A stretch of DNA of 40,658 bases, taken from positions 1 to 40,658 of the forward strand of contig JAFAGG010000085.1 in the NCBI GenBank assembly GCA_023422955.1, given 5' to 3'. The notes beneath the pieces were generated by a model, which worked only from the letters and a program-made list of their open reading frames with translations, searched no databases and was not told where the DNA came from. The stretch comes from Pseudomonadota bacterium. GTDB lineage: Bacteria > Pseudomonadota > Gammaproteobacteria > Burkholderiales > Burkholderiaceae_D. Positions 1 to 8,015 of this stretch are shown here, piece by piece. Position 1 is the first letter of the stretch; each line of letters begins with the position of its first letter. A program made the translations under genes and the position numbers.

Positions 1-4
1 AATC

Positions 5-80
5 TGGAGCGGGAAAAGAGTCTCGAACTCTCGACCTCAACCTTGGCAAGGTTGCGCTCTACCAACTGAGCTATTCCCGC
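5..80 (-). tRNA. tRNA-Gly (anticodon GCC)
   Basis: Read on the minus strand this is a full 76-nt cloverleaf. The acceptor arm starts GCGGG and pairs with CCCGC. The D arm carries AGCTCAGTTGGTAGAGC, the anticodon loop reads TTGCCAA (anticodon GCC, glycine), and the T arm carries GTTCGAGAC. The discriminator base is T and the CCA end is encoded. It lies about 70 bases downstream of pgsA on the same strand, with no terminator hairpin between them. It is therefore probably processed from a pgsA read-through transcript, or has a weak promoter of its own. In many betaproteobacteria pgsA is followed by a Gly/Cys/Leu tRNA group; any further tRNAs would lie outside the window. Confidence 0.97.
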
Positions 81-149
81 GTTGTGGAGATTTGAGATTA
101 TAGAGATTCGCAAAAAATTGTCAAGCAACTCAGCGAATTTCTGCATAGA

Positions 150-734
150 TTAAATCAAGCGACCCGCATTCTCCTTGATCAGGGGCCACGCCTTGCGAAG
201 GTAGTAAAACATCGACCAGACTGTCAGCACTGCAGCAATCCACAACAGTCCATTTCCCCACAGCGTGGTATCGACCATATCGAACAAGCTGCCGTGGTAC
301 AGCAGCATGGGGATGGCAACCATCTGTGCAATGGTCTTGATCTTGCCGAGCGAGCTGACTGCCACCGATTTGGACGCGCCGATCTGCGCCATCCATTCGC
401 GCAGCGCCGAGATGGCAATCTCGCGGCCGATAATGATGAAGGCAAGCACGGCACTGACGTCGCGGAATTCCACCAGCAGCAGCAAGGCTCCTGTCACCAT
501 CAGCTTGTCGGCTACCGGATCGAGAAAGGCGCCGAAGGCGGAAGTCTCATTCCAGCGGCGGGCCAGGTAACCGTCTACCCAATCCGTTATGGCGGCGACG
601 ATGAAGATGATGGTTGCAGCCAGCCCCTTGGTGTGGTCATCCATCCAGGAATCCGGCAGATAAAAAACGCCGACCACCAGGGGAATCAGGGCTACGCGTA
701 ACCAGGTAAGCAGTATCGGAATATTGAAAGGCAT
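150..734 (-). CDS. pgsA: CDP-diacylglycerol--glycerol-3-phosphate 3-phosphatidyltransferase
   Basis: This inner-membrane enzyme makes phosphatidylglycerol phosphate from CDP-diacylglycerol and glycerol-3-phosphate, the committed step to phosphatidylglycerol and cardiolipin. The 194-residue protein has the complete CDP-alcohol phosphotransferase signature: D51, D54-G55, A58-R59, G68, D72 and D76, in the spacing D-x2-D-G-x2-A-R-x8-G-x3-D-x3-D. These acidic residues bind metal and the CDP-lipid. Several hydrophobic segments flank the motif, as expected for a protein with about six transmembrane helices. The length matches the family. It lies 57 bp downstream of uvrC, the same uvrC-pgsA pairing as in E. 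coli, and tRNA-Gly follows. The ATG at 734 is the only reasonable start. Confidence 0.96.
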   Translation of the reverse strand: MPFNIPILLTWLRVALIPLVVGVFYLPDSWMDDHTKGLAATIIFIVAAITDWVDGYLARRWNETSAFGAFLDPVADKLMVTGALLLLVEFRDVSAVLAFIIIGREIAISALREWMAQIGASKSVAVSSLGKIKTIAQMVAIPMLLYHGSLFDMVDTTLWGNGLLWIAAVLTVWSMFYYLRKAWPLIKENAGRLI

Positions 735-791
735 GTCAAATCTTGTTTTGAATTACATCGAAAAGGCACGCAGCGCCAAGTTTCGCATAGT

Positions 792-2648
792 CTAATGCAA
801 TTGCTTGTATATTTTCTCTGCGAGTTGCCTTGAAATGCCGTCCACCGAGGCGAGATCCTCCACGCTGGCATCGGCAACGCCTCGCAATCCGCCAAAACGC
901 GCCAGCAGCCTCTGCCTTCTTTTCGCGCCTATGCCTTCTATTTCTTCCAGCCGTGAAGTCTGACGCGTCTTGGCGCGCTTGGCACGCATGCCGGTGATTG
1001 CGAAACGATGCGCCTCGTCGCGGATCTGCGCAATCAGCATCAGCGCCGCCGATTCTTTGCCCAGTTCGCGCGGCAGACGGCCATCCGCGAAGATCAATGT
1101 CTCCAGTCCGACCTTGCGCCCTTCCCCCTTGGCCACGCCAACGATCAGGCTGACATCGAGTCCGAGTTCGCTGAATACCTGGCGCGCCATTTCCACCTGC
1201 CCCTTGCCACCATCGATCAGGACGATATCCGGCATTACGCCGTCGCCATTGGCGACCTTTTCATAGCGCCGCATCAATACCTGCCGCATCGCCGCGTAAT
1301 CGTCGCCGGGTGTCACATCGTTGATGTTGTAGCGGCGGTATTCGCCGTTCTGCATCGCATGATGATGGAACACCACGCAGGAAGCCTGCGTCGCCTCGCC
1401 CTGCGTATGGCTGATGTCGAAGCACTCCACGCGCAGCTCTGCCAGATCCTGCACTTCCATGCCAAGGGTGTCGGCCAGCGCACGCGTGCGCGACTGCTGC
1501 GAACCCTGTTCCGACAATAGCCGCGCCAGCGCAATCTCCGCACCCTTGTGCGCCATTTCCAGCCACTGGCGACGCTGCCCCTGCGGCTGGAACACGAGGT
1601 TGATGCGATGACCGCATTGCTCCATCAGCGCCAGCATCAGTTCCGGCTGGTTGAATTCGATATTGAGGATGATGGTGCCGGGGATGAACTTGTCAAAGTA
1701 ATGCTGCGCGAAGAAAGCCTTCAGCACTTCCACGTCGATAGCCTCCTCGGCAGTGGCCAGCGCGTTATCGACGTGCGCCGGAAAGTAAGCGCGATCGCCG
1801 AGGTGACGGCCACCGCGCACCATGGCCAAGTTCACACAGGCACGACCGCCCTGCACGATGACGGCGATGATGTCGATATCGGCATCATCCACTGTTTCCA
1901 TGCTTTGCTGATGCAGCACGCGCGACAACGCGGTGATCTGATTGCGCACCGCCGCGGCCTGCTCGAATTTCAGCTCTTCGGCAAACGCATGCATCTTGCC
2001 TTCCAGCTCCTGCATCACTTCGCTCTGCCGACCACGCAAGAATTTCGCGGCATTCTCGACATCGGCCAGGTAATCGTCTTCCGGAATCAGGTTCACGCAG
2101 GGACCGCTGCAGCGCTGGATCTGGTACAGCAGGCAGGGCCGCGTGCGGTTGGCGAACACCGAATCTTCGCAGGTGCGCAGCCGGAATACCTTCTGCAGGA
2201 TCTGCATCGATTCCTTCACCGCCCACGCGCTGGGAAAAGGCCCGAAGTACTGGTCCTTCTTGTCGACCGCGCCGCGATAGTACGCCATGCGCGGCACTTT
2301 CTGACTGCTGATCTTCAGGTAGGGATAGGACTTGTCGTCGCGGAACAGGATGTTGAAGCGCGGCTGCTGGGTCTTGATCAGGTTGTTCTCAAGCAGCAGT
2401 GCTTCCGCTTCGCTGCGCGTGACCGTGGTCTCCAGCCGAGCGATGCGCTCCACCATCATCGCGATACGCGGACTGGACAAATTCTTTTGGAAGTAACTCG
2501 ATACGCGCTTCTTCAGGTCGCGCGCCTTGCCCACGTATAGCAGGTTATTGGCGGCATCGAAATAACGATACACGCCCGGCAGGTTGGGAAGACTGGCTAC
2601 CGTTTTCAGCAGTGCTGCGCGCGGATCGGGAACAGCGAGGTCAGACAT
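792..2648 (-). CDS. uvrC: Excinuclease ABC subunit C
   Basis: UvrC makes both incisions around a DNA lesion after UvrA/UvrB loading in nucleotide excision repair. The 618-residue protein shows the N-terminal GIY-YIG nuclease (GVYRYFD then LYVGKARDLKKR). Next come a conserved cysteine cluster (CLLYQIQRCSGPC) and a UVR domain that contacts UvrB (EELKFEQAAAVRNQI). The RNase H-like 5' nuclease follows (VECFDISHTQGE and LIDGGKGQ), and a tandem helix-hairpin-helix ends the protein (IEGIGAKRRQRLL and VDGISRQLAEKIY). A longer open frame extends 17 codons upstream, but the ATG at 2648 gives the usual N-terminus and overlaps the nagZ stop by 8 bases, suggesting translational coupling. Confidence 0.96.
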   Translation of the reverse strand: MSDLAVPDPRAALLKTVASLPNLPGVYRYFDAANNLLYVGKARDLKKRVSSYFQKNLSSPRIAMMVERIARLETTVTRSEAEALLLENNLIKTQQPRFNILFRDDKSYPYLKISSQKVPRMAYYRGAVDKKDQYFGPFPSAWAVKESMQILQKVFRLRTCEDSVFANRTRPCLLYQIQRCSGPCVNLIPEDDYLADVENAAKFLRGRQSEVMQELEGKMHAFAEELKFEQAAAVRNQITALSRVLHQQSMETVDDADIDIIAVIVQGGRACVNLAMVRGGRHLGDRAYFPAHVDNALATAEEAIDVEVLKAFFAQHYFDKFIPGTIILNIEFNQPELMLALMEQCGHRINLVFQPQGQRRQWLEMAHKGAEIALARLLSEQGSQQSRTRALADTLGMEVQDLAELRVECFDISHTQGEATQASCVVFHHHAMQNGEYRRYNINDVTPGDDYAAMRQVLMRRYEKVANGDGVMPDIVLIDGGKGQVEMARQVFSELGLDVSLIVGVAKGEGRKVGLETLIFADGRLPRELGKESAALMLIAQIRDEAHRFAITGMRAKRAKTRQTSRLEEIEGIGAKRRQRLLARFGGLRGVADASVEDLASVDGISRQLAEKIYKQLH

Positions 2649-3768
2649 GCCCGCGTCTGGCCAGGTAAGCCTGGGTAGGATCGGCCGCCAGCACGGCATC
2701 GCTGCCCTGCATCAGCGCTTCGACGGTACGCCTGGCTGCGAGATAACGGCCATCCTGCTGCAATTCATTCCAGGGAAGTGCAGCGCCAGGCGGCAGCATG
2801 GCCTGCAGGCGCGCAGCCGACTTGTTAGCATCCGGCATGCGGCCGGTATCGACTTGCTCCAGCAGCACATCGGCCTTGTCCGGCGAGTTGCAGATCAGGA
2901 TCATGTCGCAGCCTGCTTCCAGCGCAGCATGCGCGCCGGCCACCACGCCACCTTCCATGCTCGCGCCTTCCATCGCCAGGTCATCGCTGAAAATCATGCC
3001 ATCGAAACCCAGATCATTGCGCAGCATGCCCAGCCACTTCGCCGAGAATCCGGCCGGCAGCGCATCGACCTGCGGATAAATCACGTGCGCCGGCATCACG
3101 GCCGACAGGCTGATGCCGGACCAGCCATAAGGCGCCGCATCGTCCTGCATGATTTCGTCCAGGCTACGTTCATCGACGGGAATCGCGACATGCGAATCCG
3201 CCTCCACATAACCATGCCCGGGAAAATGCTTGCCGCAGTTGGCCATGCCGGCCAGCGCCAGACCATGGTTCAGGCTTTTCGCCAGCAGCGTCACGGTGCG
3301 CGGATCGCGGTGAAAGGCGCGGTCGCCGATCACGCCCGAAGTGCCATAGTCCAGGTCCAGCACCGGCGTGAAAGACAGGTCCACGCCGCAGGCACGCAAT
3401 TCCGCGGCCAGCACGTAGCCGACGTCGGTGGCGGCCTTCACCGATTGCAGCACATCGCGCTCCCACAAGTTGCCCAGCTTTTTCATTGCAGGCAGGCGGG
3501 TGAATCCGTCGGTGCGGCAGCGCTGCACGCGACCGCCTTCGTGATCGATGGCGATCAGGATGCCGGGACGCGCGTCGTGTATGGCCTGCGTCAGCGCGGT
3601 CAGTTGCGCGCGGTTTTCATAATTGCGCGCAAACAGGATCACGCCGCCTGTGAGCGGATACCGGATGCGGCGGATATCGTCTTCCGTCAGCGTAGTGCCG
3701 GCCACATCGAGCATGATGGGACCGAGTTGTAGGTTGGCAGAGGTTTGCGTCATTGTGGCTTGCGTCAT
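2641..3768 (-). CDS. nagZ: Beta-N-acetylhexosaminidase (cell-wall recycling)
   Basis: NagZ is a cytoplasmic glycoside hydrolase of family 3. It removes N-acetylglucosamine from anhydro-muropeptides during peptidoglycan recycling, and so influences AmpC induction where ampR/ampC exist. The 375-residue single-domain protein carries IDHEGGRVQR (residues 74-83) and KHFPGHG (180-186). The Asp191-Ser-His193 dyad serves as general acid/base in this family, and SDDL holds the nucleophile Asp262. The ATG at 3768 overlaps the acpS stop as ATGA; an in-frame ATG five codons later is an alternative start. It lies in the lepA-to-pgsA run. Confidence 0.95.
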   Translation of the reverse strand: MTQATMTQTSANLQLGPIMLDVAGTTLTEDDIRRIRYPLTGGVILFARNYENRAQLTALTQAIHDARPGILIAIDHEGGRVQRCRTDGFTRLPAMKKLGNLWERDVLQSVKAATDVGYVLAAELRACGVDLSFTPVLDLDYGTSGVIGDRAFHRDPRTVTLLAKSLNHGLALAGMANCGKHFPGHGYVEADSHVAIPVDERSLDEIMQDDAAPYGWSGISLSAVMPAHVIYPQVDALPAGFSAKWLGMLRNDLGFDGMIFSDDLAMEGASMEGGVVAGAHAALEAGCDMILICNSPDKADVLLEQVDTGRMPDANKSAARLQAMLPPGAALPWNELQQDGRYLAARRTVEALMQGSDAVLAADPTQAYLARRGHV

Positions 3769-4157
3769 TGTTTTTCCACGATCACAAAGGCGACAGCGTA
3801 GTCGGATTCATCGGTAATGGTGACCTGTGCCGTCAGTTGGTGTTCTTCCATGAATGCCTGCAGCGCGCCGCTGGTGACGACAATGGGTTTGCCGCTGGGC
3901 GCATTCAGCGTCTGCATCGCGCGCCAGGTCATGGGCATGTGCATGCCCAGGCCTATGGCCTTGGAAAACGCTTCCTTGGCGGCGAAACGCGTTGCCAGAA
4001 AACGGATGCCGCGCGCTTCGACCTTGGCCTTGCGGCGATGGTAGCGTTCCAGTTCTTGCGGACCCAGCACCTTTTCCGCGAAGCGATCGCCATGGCGCAC
4101 CAGCGCCGCTTCGATGCGCGGAATACGGATGATGTCGGTGCCTATGCCGTAGATCAT
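3765..4157 (-). CDS. acpS: Holo-[acyl-carrier-protein] synthase
   Basis: AcpS transfers 4'-phosphopantetheine from coenzyme A to the serine of apo-ACP, activating the acpP product encoded at 16990-17229 in this window. The 130-residue protein has the N-terminal GTDI motif with metal-binding Asp8, and RFAAKEAFSKA, whose Glu62 is the second metal ligand. Its length and trimeric-type AcpS architecture are standard. The start overlaps the pdxJ stop by one base (TGATG) and its stop overlaps the nagZ start (ATGA), so pdxJ-acpS-nagZ are tightly coupled. The pdxJ-acpS pairing is also found in E. coli. Confidence 0.96.
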   Translation of the reverse strand: MIYGIGTDIIRIPRIEAALVRHGDRFAEKVLGPQELERYHRRKAKVEARGIRFLATRFAAKEAFSKAIGLGMHMPMTWRAMQTLNAPSGKPIVVTSGALQAFMEEHQLTAQVTITDESDYAVAFVIVEKQ

Positions 4158-4921
4158 CAGCGCCCCGCGGCAATACGCGAGCTGACCATGATGGCCTTCA
4201 TCTCGCGCACCGCATTCTGCCAGCCGGCAAATACCGCGTGCGCGACGATGGCGTGGCCGATGTTGAGCTCGGCGATGTCGGGAATCGCGGCAATCGGCTG
4301 AACATTCGTATAGTGCAGGCCATGCCCGGCATTGACCACCAGCCCATGCTTCACGCCTGCCTGCACGCCTTCGCGTATGCGCTGCAGTTCACGCTGCTGT
4401 TCTTCGTCATCGTGAGCATCGGCATAACGGCCGGTATGCAATTCGATGACAGGCGCGCCGGCTTCCGCTGCCGCCTGGATCTGCTCGGCATCGGCATCGA
4501 TGAAGAGACTCACGCGTATGCCTTCCGCCTGCAATTGCCGGATCGCGGCCTGCACCTGCGAAAAATGCCCGCGTACATCCAGCCCGCCTTCGGTCGTGAC
4601 CTCTTCCCTTCTTTCCGGCACCAGGCAGACATCCTGCGGCTTGATGCGGCAGGCGAAATCCAGCATCTCGGCGGTCACGGCCGACTCCAGGTTCATGCGG
4701 GTGAGAAGCTGAGGACGCAGCACTTCCACGTCGCGGTCCTTGATATGGCGGCGGTCTTCGCGCAGATGCAGCGTGATCACGTCGGCACCAGCCTGCTCGG
4801 CCAGCAGCGCAGCCTGTATCGGATCGGGGTAAACGGTGCCGCGCGCATTACGCAGCGTGGCGACGTGATCGATATTCACGCCCAGCGCGATGGAAGGATG
4901 ATTGGGTTGCAGGAAGCTCAT
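4157..4921 (-). CDS. pdxJ: Pyridoxine 5'-phosphate synthase
   Basis: PdxJ is the last step of DXP-dependent vitamin B6 synthesis. It condenses 3-amino-2-oxopropyl phosphate with 1-deoxy-D-xylulose 5-phosphate to give pyridoxine 5'-phosphate. The 254-residue TIM-barrel protein begins with the hallmark GVNIDHVATLRNARG and continues with LHLREDRRHIKDRDV, both substrate-binding stretches of the family. Near the C-terminus NAGHGLHYTN and ELNIGHAIVAHA match the closing phosphate-binding loops. It sits between recO and acpS, the same recO-pdxJ-acpS order as in enterobacteria, and overlaps acpS by one base. I see no strong Shine-Dalgarno before the ATG at 4921. Confidence 0.96.
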   Translation of the reverse strand: MSFLQPNHPSIALGVNIDHVATLRNARGTVYPDPIQAALLAEQAGADVITLHLREDRRHIKDRDVEVLRPQLLTRMNLESAVTAEMLDFACRIKPQDVCLVPERREEVTTEGGLDVRGHFSQVQAAIRQLQAEGIRVSLFIDADAEQIQAAAEAGAPVIELHTGRYADAHDDEEQQRELQRIREGVQAGVKHGLVVNAGHGLHYTNVQPIAAIPDIAELNIGHAIVAHAVFAGWQNAVREMKAIMVSSRIAAGR

Positions 4922-4942
4922 GGATGAATACTTATACTTGCT

Positions 4943-5767
4943 TTATAGCTGAGTCAGGTCGATCAGTATCTGGCGGGTATTCAGCGGCGCCCCGCCCAGA
5001 TGATGAGATAGTAAGGCACGCATCAAAAATTTGCTCTGGGTCTGCGTGGCGGGATCGCTGTAGTCTTCCTTGTCCATATCCAGCAGCGTCTTGCCGGACA
5101 CGCGCGGCCAGACATCGGATTCCAGCGCCGGACGGGCACCGCGCTCGGGATCGACTACGTACACCAGGTCGGGCTCAACGGCTTCGCGCGACATGGTGCA
5201 GCGCGTGAAGTTGCCGGCAAAGCCGGTTTCGCGCAGCAGCGCCAGCTCGAACTTGCGCAGTACGATGGGCACCGGCTCGCCGTGCGCGAGTTCATTGAGC
5301 GTGGAAACATAATGGTCGAACAGCGGCCGGTGCGCATCGTCGCGCGCCAGGAACTTGACCAGCAATTCGTTCAGATAAAAACCGCACAGCAACGCCGATT
5401 TCTCCAGCGGCAGCAGGCCGCCCACCCATTCGGCCCCGGTCAGCGTGCGCACTTCGGATTTGCCCGACCAGGAAATCGACAGCGGCTGAAAAGTCTGCAG
5501 CACGCCGCGCAGTTTCGAATGCGGTCGTTTCGCGCCCTTGGCAACCAGCGCGATGCGGCCATGATCGCGCGTCAGCACGTCGACGATCAGGCTGGTTTCC
5601 TTGTACGGATAGCTGTGCAGCACGAAAGCCGGCTGGCCGCTGATGCGGTGCTCTTTCTCGAAGGAGCGCGCCCGCCTTTCCTGCTTGCGCACCAGTTCAG
5701 GATCGGCCGCCAGTTCATTCGGAAGGGTCTGCGAATTGTCGCGATCGGAAAGGGAAAGGTCCGGCAT
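4943..5767 (-). CDS. recO: DNA repair protein RecO
   Basis: RecO works with RecR (and RecF) to load RecA onto SSB-coated single-stranded DNA during gap repair. The 274-residue protein contains the OB-fold (AFVLHSYPYKETSLIVDV, then RIALVAKGAKRPHSKLRG and LQTFQPL) followed by the helical C-terminal domain. Compared with E. coli RecO there are about 40 extra charged residues before the OB-fold (LVRKQERRARSFEKEHR and flanks). The open frame begins at a TTG at 5773, but the ATG two codons later at 5767 is the more likely start. It lies between era and pdxJ in the long operon; era-recO-pdxJ is a conserved order. Confidence 0.94.
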   Translation of the reverse strand: MPDLSLSDRDNSQTLPNELAADPELVRKQERRARSFEKEHRISGQPAFVLHSYPYKETSLIVDVLTRDHGRIALVAKGAKRPHSKLRGVLQTFQPLSISWSGKSEVRTLTGAEWVGGLLPLEKSALLCGFYLNELLVKFLARDDAHRPLFDHYVSTLNELAHGEPVPIVLRKFELALLRETGFAGNFTRCTMSREAVEPDLVYVVDPERGARPALESDVWPRVSGKTLLDMDKEDYSDPATQTQSKFLMRALLSHHLGGAPLNTRQILIDLTQL

Positions 5768-5794
5768 GATCAATCTAGGGTGTCATGCAAGCAT

Positions 5795-6700
5795 TCATTC
5801 GTAGCCGTAGGCGCGCAATCCGGCTTCATTGTCAGCCCAGCCCGACTTCACCTTGACCCATATTTCGAGATAGACCGGGCCGTCGAACAGCTTTTCCATA
5901 TCCAGGCGAGCCTGCGTGGAAATTTCCTTGAGCCTGGCGCCTTTCTGCCCGATCAGCATGGCCTTGTGCGTATCGCGCTCGACCAGCACGGCAGCGAAAA
6001 CACGTCGTAGCCGCCCTTCCTGTTCGAACTTTTCGATCAGCACGGTGCTGGTGTAAGGCAGCTCGTCGCCCACGAAGCGAAACACTTTTTCGCGCACAAT
6101 TTCCGCTGCCAGGAAACGCTCGCTGCGATCCGTGATGTCGTCTTCGGCAAACATCGGCGGATTTTCCGGCAGGTGCCTGCGGATTTCTTCCTGCAGCGCG
6201 TCCAGCTGATAACGCTGCTTGGCCGAGACGGGCACTACGGCGGCAAAGGAATGTTTTTCCGAAAGCTGCTGGATGAAGGGGATGAGACGCGCCTTGTCCT
6301 TTACATGATCGACCTTGTTGATCACCAGAATGCAAGGTATGTCTTCAGGCAGCAGATCGAGCACCTGCTGATCGGCGGGACCGAAATTGTCGGCCTCCAC
6401 CAGGAACAGCACCACATCGGATGCCGTCAGCGTATTGGTGACGGTACGGTTCAGCGTGCGATTCAGGGGATTCGAATGCCGGGTCTGAAAACCCGGCGTA
6501 TCGACATAGACGAACTGGGTGTTATCAACAGTCTGTATGCCGGTGATGCGATGGCGGGTGGTCTGGGCTTTGCGCGAGGTAATACTGACCTTGGCACCGA
6601 TCAAGGCGTTCATCAGCGTGGATTTGCCGACGTTAGGTCTTCCTACAATGGCAATGTAACCGCAACGGAATTCGGGAGATGCTGCAATTGCTGTGGTCAT
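5795..6700 (-). CDS. era: GTPase Era
   Basis: Era is an essential GTPase that binds the 3' end of 16S rRNA and checks 30S subunit maturation. The 301-residue protein has the G1 loop GRPNVGKS (residues 20-27), G3 DTPG (67-70), G4 NKVD and G5 VSAK. The C-terminal KH domain carries the GQKGARLKEI loop that contacts the anti-Shine-Dalgarno region. The start ATG at 6700 overlaps the rnc stop by four bases (ATGA). The rnc-era coupling fits joint action in rRNA maturation and is widely conserved. Length and motifs are entirely typical. Confidence 0.97.
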   Translation of the reverse strand: MTTAIAASPEFRCGYIAIVGRPNVGKSTLMNALIGAKVSITSRKAQTTRHRITGIQTVDNTQFVYVDTPGFQTRHSNPLNRTLNRTVTNTLTASDVVLFLVEADNFGPADQQVLDLLPEDIPCILVINKVDHVKDKARLIPFIQQLSEKHSFAAVVPVSAKQRYQLDALQEEIRRHLPENPPMFAEDDITDRSERFLAAEIVREKVFRFVGDELPYTSTVLIEKFEQEGRLRRVFAAVLVERDTHKAMLIGQKGARLKEISTQARLDMEKLFDGPVYLEIWVKVKSGWADNEAGLRAYGYE

Positions 6701-7584
6701 GCGGTCTTGGTGTGATTTGCAAAAAGAGAAGCTTCCCCGGCGCCAGCAATGGCTACCGGAGGGCCGCCTTCTTTTTCAGAGGGGGAGCTTAAGTCCAGGG
6801 AAGGAGGCGCGTCATCGGCAACCGGCGCATCAGGCTGCACAGTTCCGATTCCGGCCAGCTTCAGTTGCGCTGTGCGCGGCTTGGCCTTGCGTTTGGTGGC
6901 AGGCGTCTTGGCCAGCGCGGCTTGCACGGCCTCTAGCGCATGTTTGGCGGCGGCCTGCTCGCCTGCCCGCCTGCTGCCGCCGGTGCCGAACACCTGGATG
7001 TCCAGCTTGGGTACCAGGCATTCCACTTCGAATTGCTGATTGTGGGCAGCACCATGGGTGGCGACCACATTGTATTGAGGCAAGGCGATTTTTTTCCCTT
7101 GCAAAAACTCCTGCAGCAGGGTTTTGGCATCTTTGCCCAGGGTCTTGGGATCGACGGTGTTCAGGATAGGCGTATAAAGGGAACCGATCACCTTGCGCGC
7201 CGCCTCGAATCCGCCATCGAGATAAGTCGCGCCGAACAGTGCCTCCAGCGTATCGGCCAGTATGGAAGGACGACGGAAGCCGCCGGACTTCAACTCCCCT
7301 TCCCCGAGTCGCAGGAATTGCGACAGATCCAGCCGCTGGGCAATTTCATAGAGGGTTTGCTGCTTGACCAGATTGGCCCGCAAGCGCGACAAATCGCCTT
7401 CGTCTATCTTGTTGTAGCGATCGAACAATAATGAGGCCACGACGCAATTCAGTATGGAGTCGCCGAGAAATTCCAGGCGTTCGTTATGCAAACTGCTATG
7501 GCTGCGATGGGTCAGCGCCTGCTGCAGCAGTGCAGCATTGCTGAAAGTGTGGCCTAGCCGGTTTTGCAATAAGTTTAAATCCAT
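6697..7584 (-). CDS. rnc: Ribonuclease III with C-terminal extension
   Basis: RNase III cuts double-stranded RNA, including the 30S rRNA precursor and many structured mRNAs. The endonuclease domain has the signature NERLEFLGDS, with catalytic Glu38 and Asp42, and the second metal pair Asp111 and Glu114 (ILADTLEALFGA). The dsRNA-binding domain spans about residues 151-224. The protein is 295 residues, against about 226 in E. coli. The extra C-terminal 70 residues are low-complexity, with Lys/Arg/Ala first (TKRKAKPRTAQ) and then Asp/Ser/Pro-rich sequence. Similar tails are known in Burkholderiales. It overlaps era by four bases. Confidence 0.96.
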   Translation of the reverse strand: MDLNLLQNRLGHTFSNAALLQQALTHRSHSSLHNERLEFLGDSILNCVVASLLFDRYNKIDEGDLSRLRANLVKQQTLYEIAQRLDLSQFLRLGEGELKSGGFRRPSILADTLEALFGATYLDGGFEAARKVIGSLYTPILNTVDPKTLGKDAKTLLQEFLQGKKIALPQYNVVATHGAAHNQQFEVECLVPKLDIQVFGTGGSRRAGEQAAAKHALEAVQAALAKTPATKRKAKPRTAQLKLAGIGTVQPDAPVADDAPPSLDLSSPSEKEGGPPVAIAGAGEASLFANHTKTA

Positions 7585-7609
7585 AATGAATCGCTAATAT
7601 TTCCTTTAC

Positions 7610-7996
7610 TTAAGGAATCGGCCGTTTCTGTGCAGCGCGATTGTCCGTAGTGCCTTCATATTCCAGCAGCAGACTGGCGGGTCCCACCAGAGGTATTACC
7701 TTTTCATACGCAAAACTCACCTCGTATCCGCTATCGCTTTGCTGGATACGCAAATCCTTGCCGCTCAAAGAGGTGATATATCCGACACTGGCCTGCTGAT
7801 CGAAGGAGCGACGGATTTCCGCGGGATCATTACCTCTTTGCTTCGCCTGCACCATTGCCTTTTTGATTGAAAAATATTCAACCACAGTAGGCACGGTCTT
7901 TAGTCCCAACACCCCGATTACTGCCGCAATTCCCAATAAAAAAATGAAGCTGACGAGTGATATGCCGCGCTGATTTATTTTTGACCGCGAACCCAT
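7610..7996 (-). CDS. DUF4845 single-pass membrane protein
   Basis: This is a 128-residue conserved protein of unknown function, found in betaproteobacteria between lepB and rnc. The N-terminus is short and basic (MGSRSKINQRG), followed by one hydrophobic helix (ISLVSFIFLLGIAAVIGVLGL, about residues 12-32). The soluble remainder probably faces the periplasm (KTVPTVVEYFSIKKAM onwards). The N-terminus resembles a pilin-like or type II anchored segment, but no prepilin cleavage site is obvious. A strong Shine-Dalgarno AAAGGAG lies 7 bases before the ATG at 7996, fixing the start. The position right after leader peptidase suggests an envelope role, which is inference only. Confidence 0.85.
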   Translation of the reverse strand: MGSRSKINQRGISLVSFIFLLGIAAVIGVLGLKTVPTVVEYFSIKKAMVQAKQRGNDPAEIRRSFDQQASVGYITSLSGKDLRIQQSDSGYEVSFAYEKVIPLVGPASLLLEYEGTTDNRAAQKRPIP

Positions 7997-8015
7997 TCAT
8001 TAGCTCCTTTGTCCT

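Noticed and set aside
1548..2540. Antisense open frame opposite uvrC
   Set aside because: Composition is that of a reverse-strand shadow of uvrC, with no recognisable domain or ribosome site.
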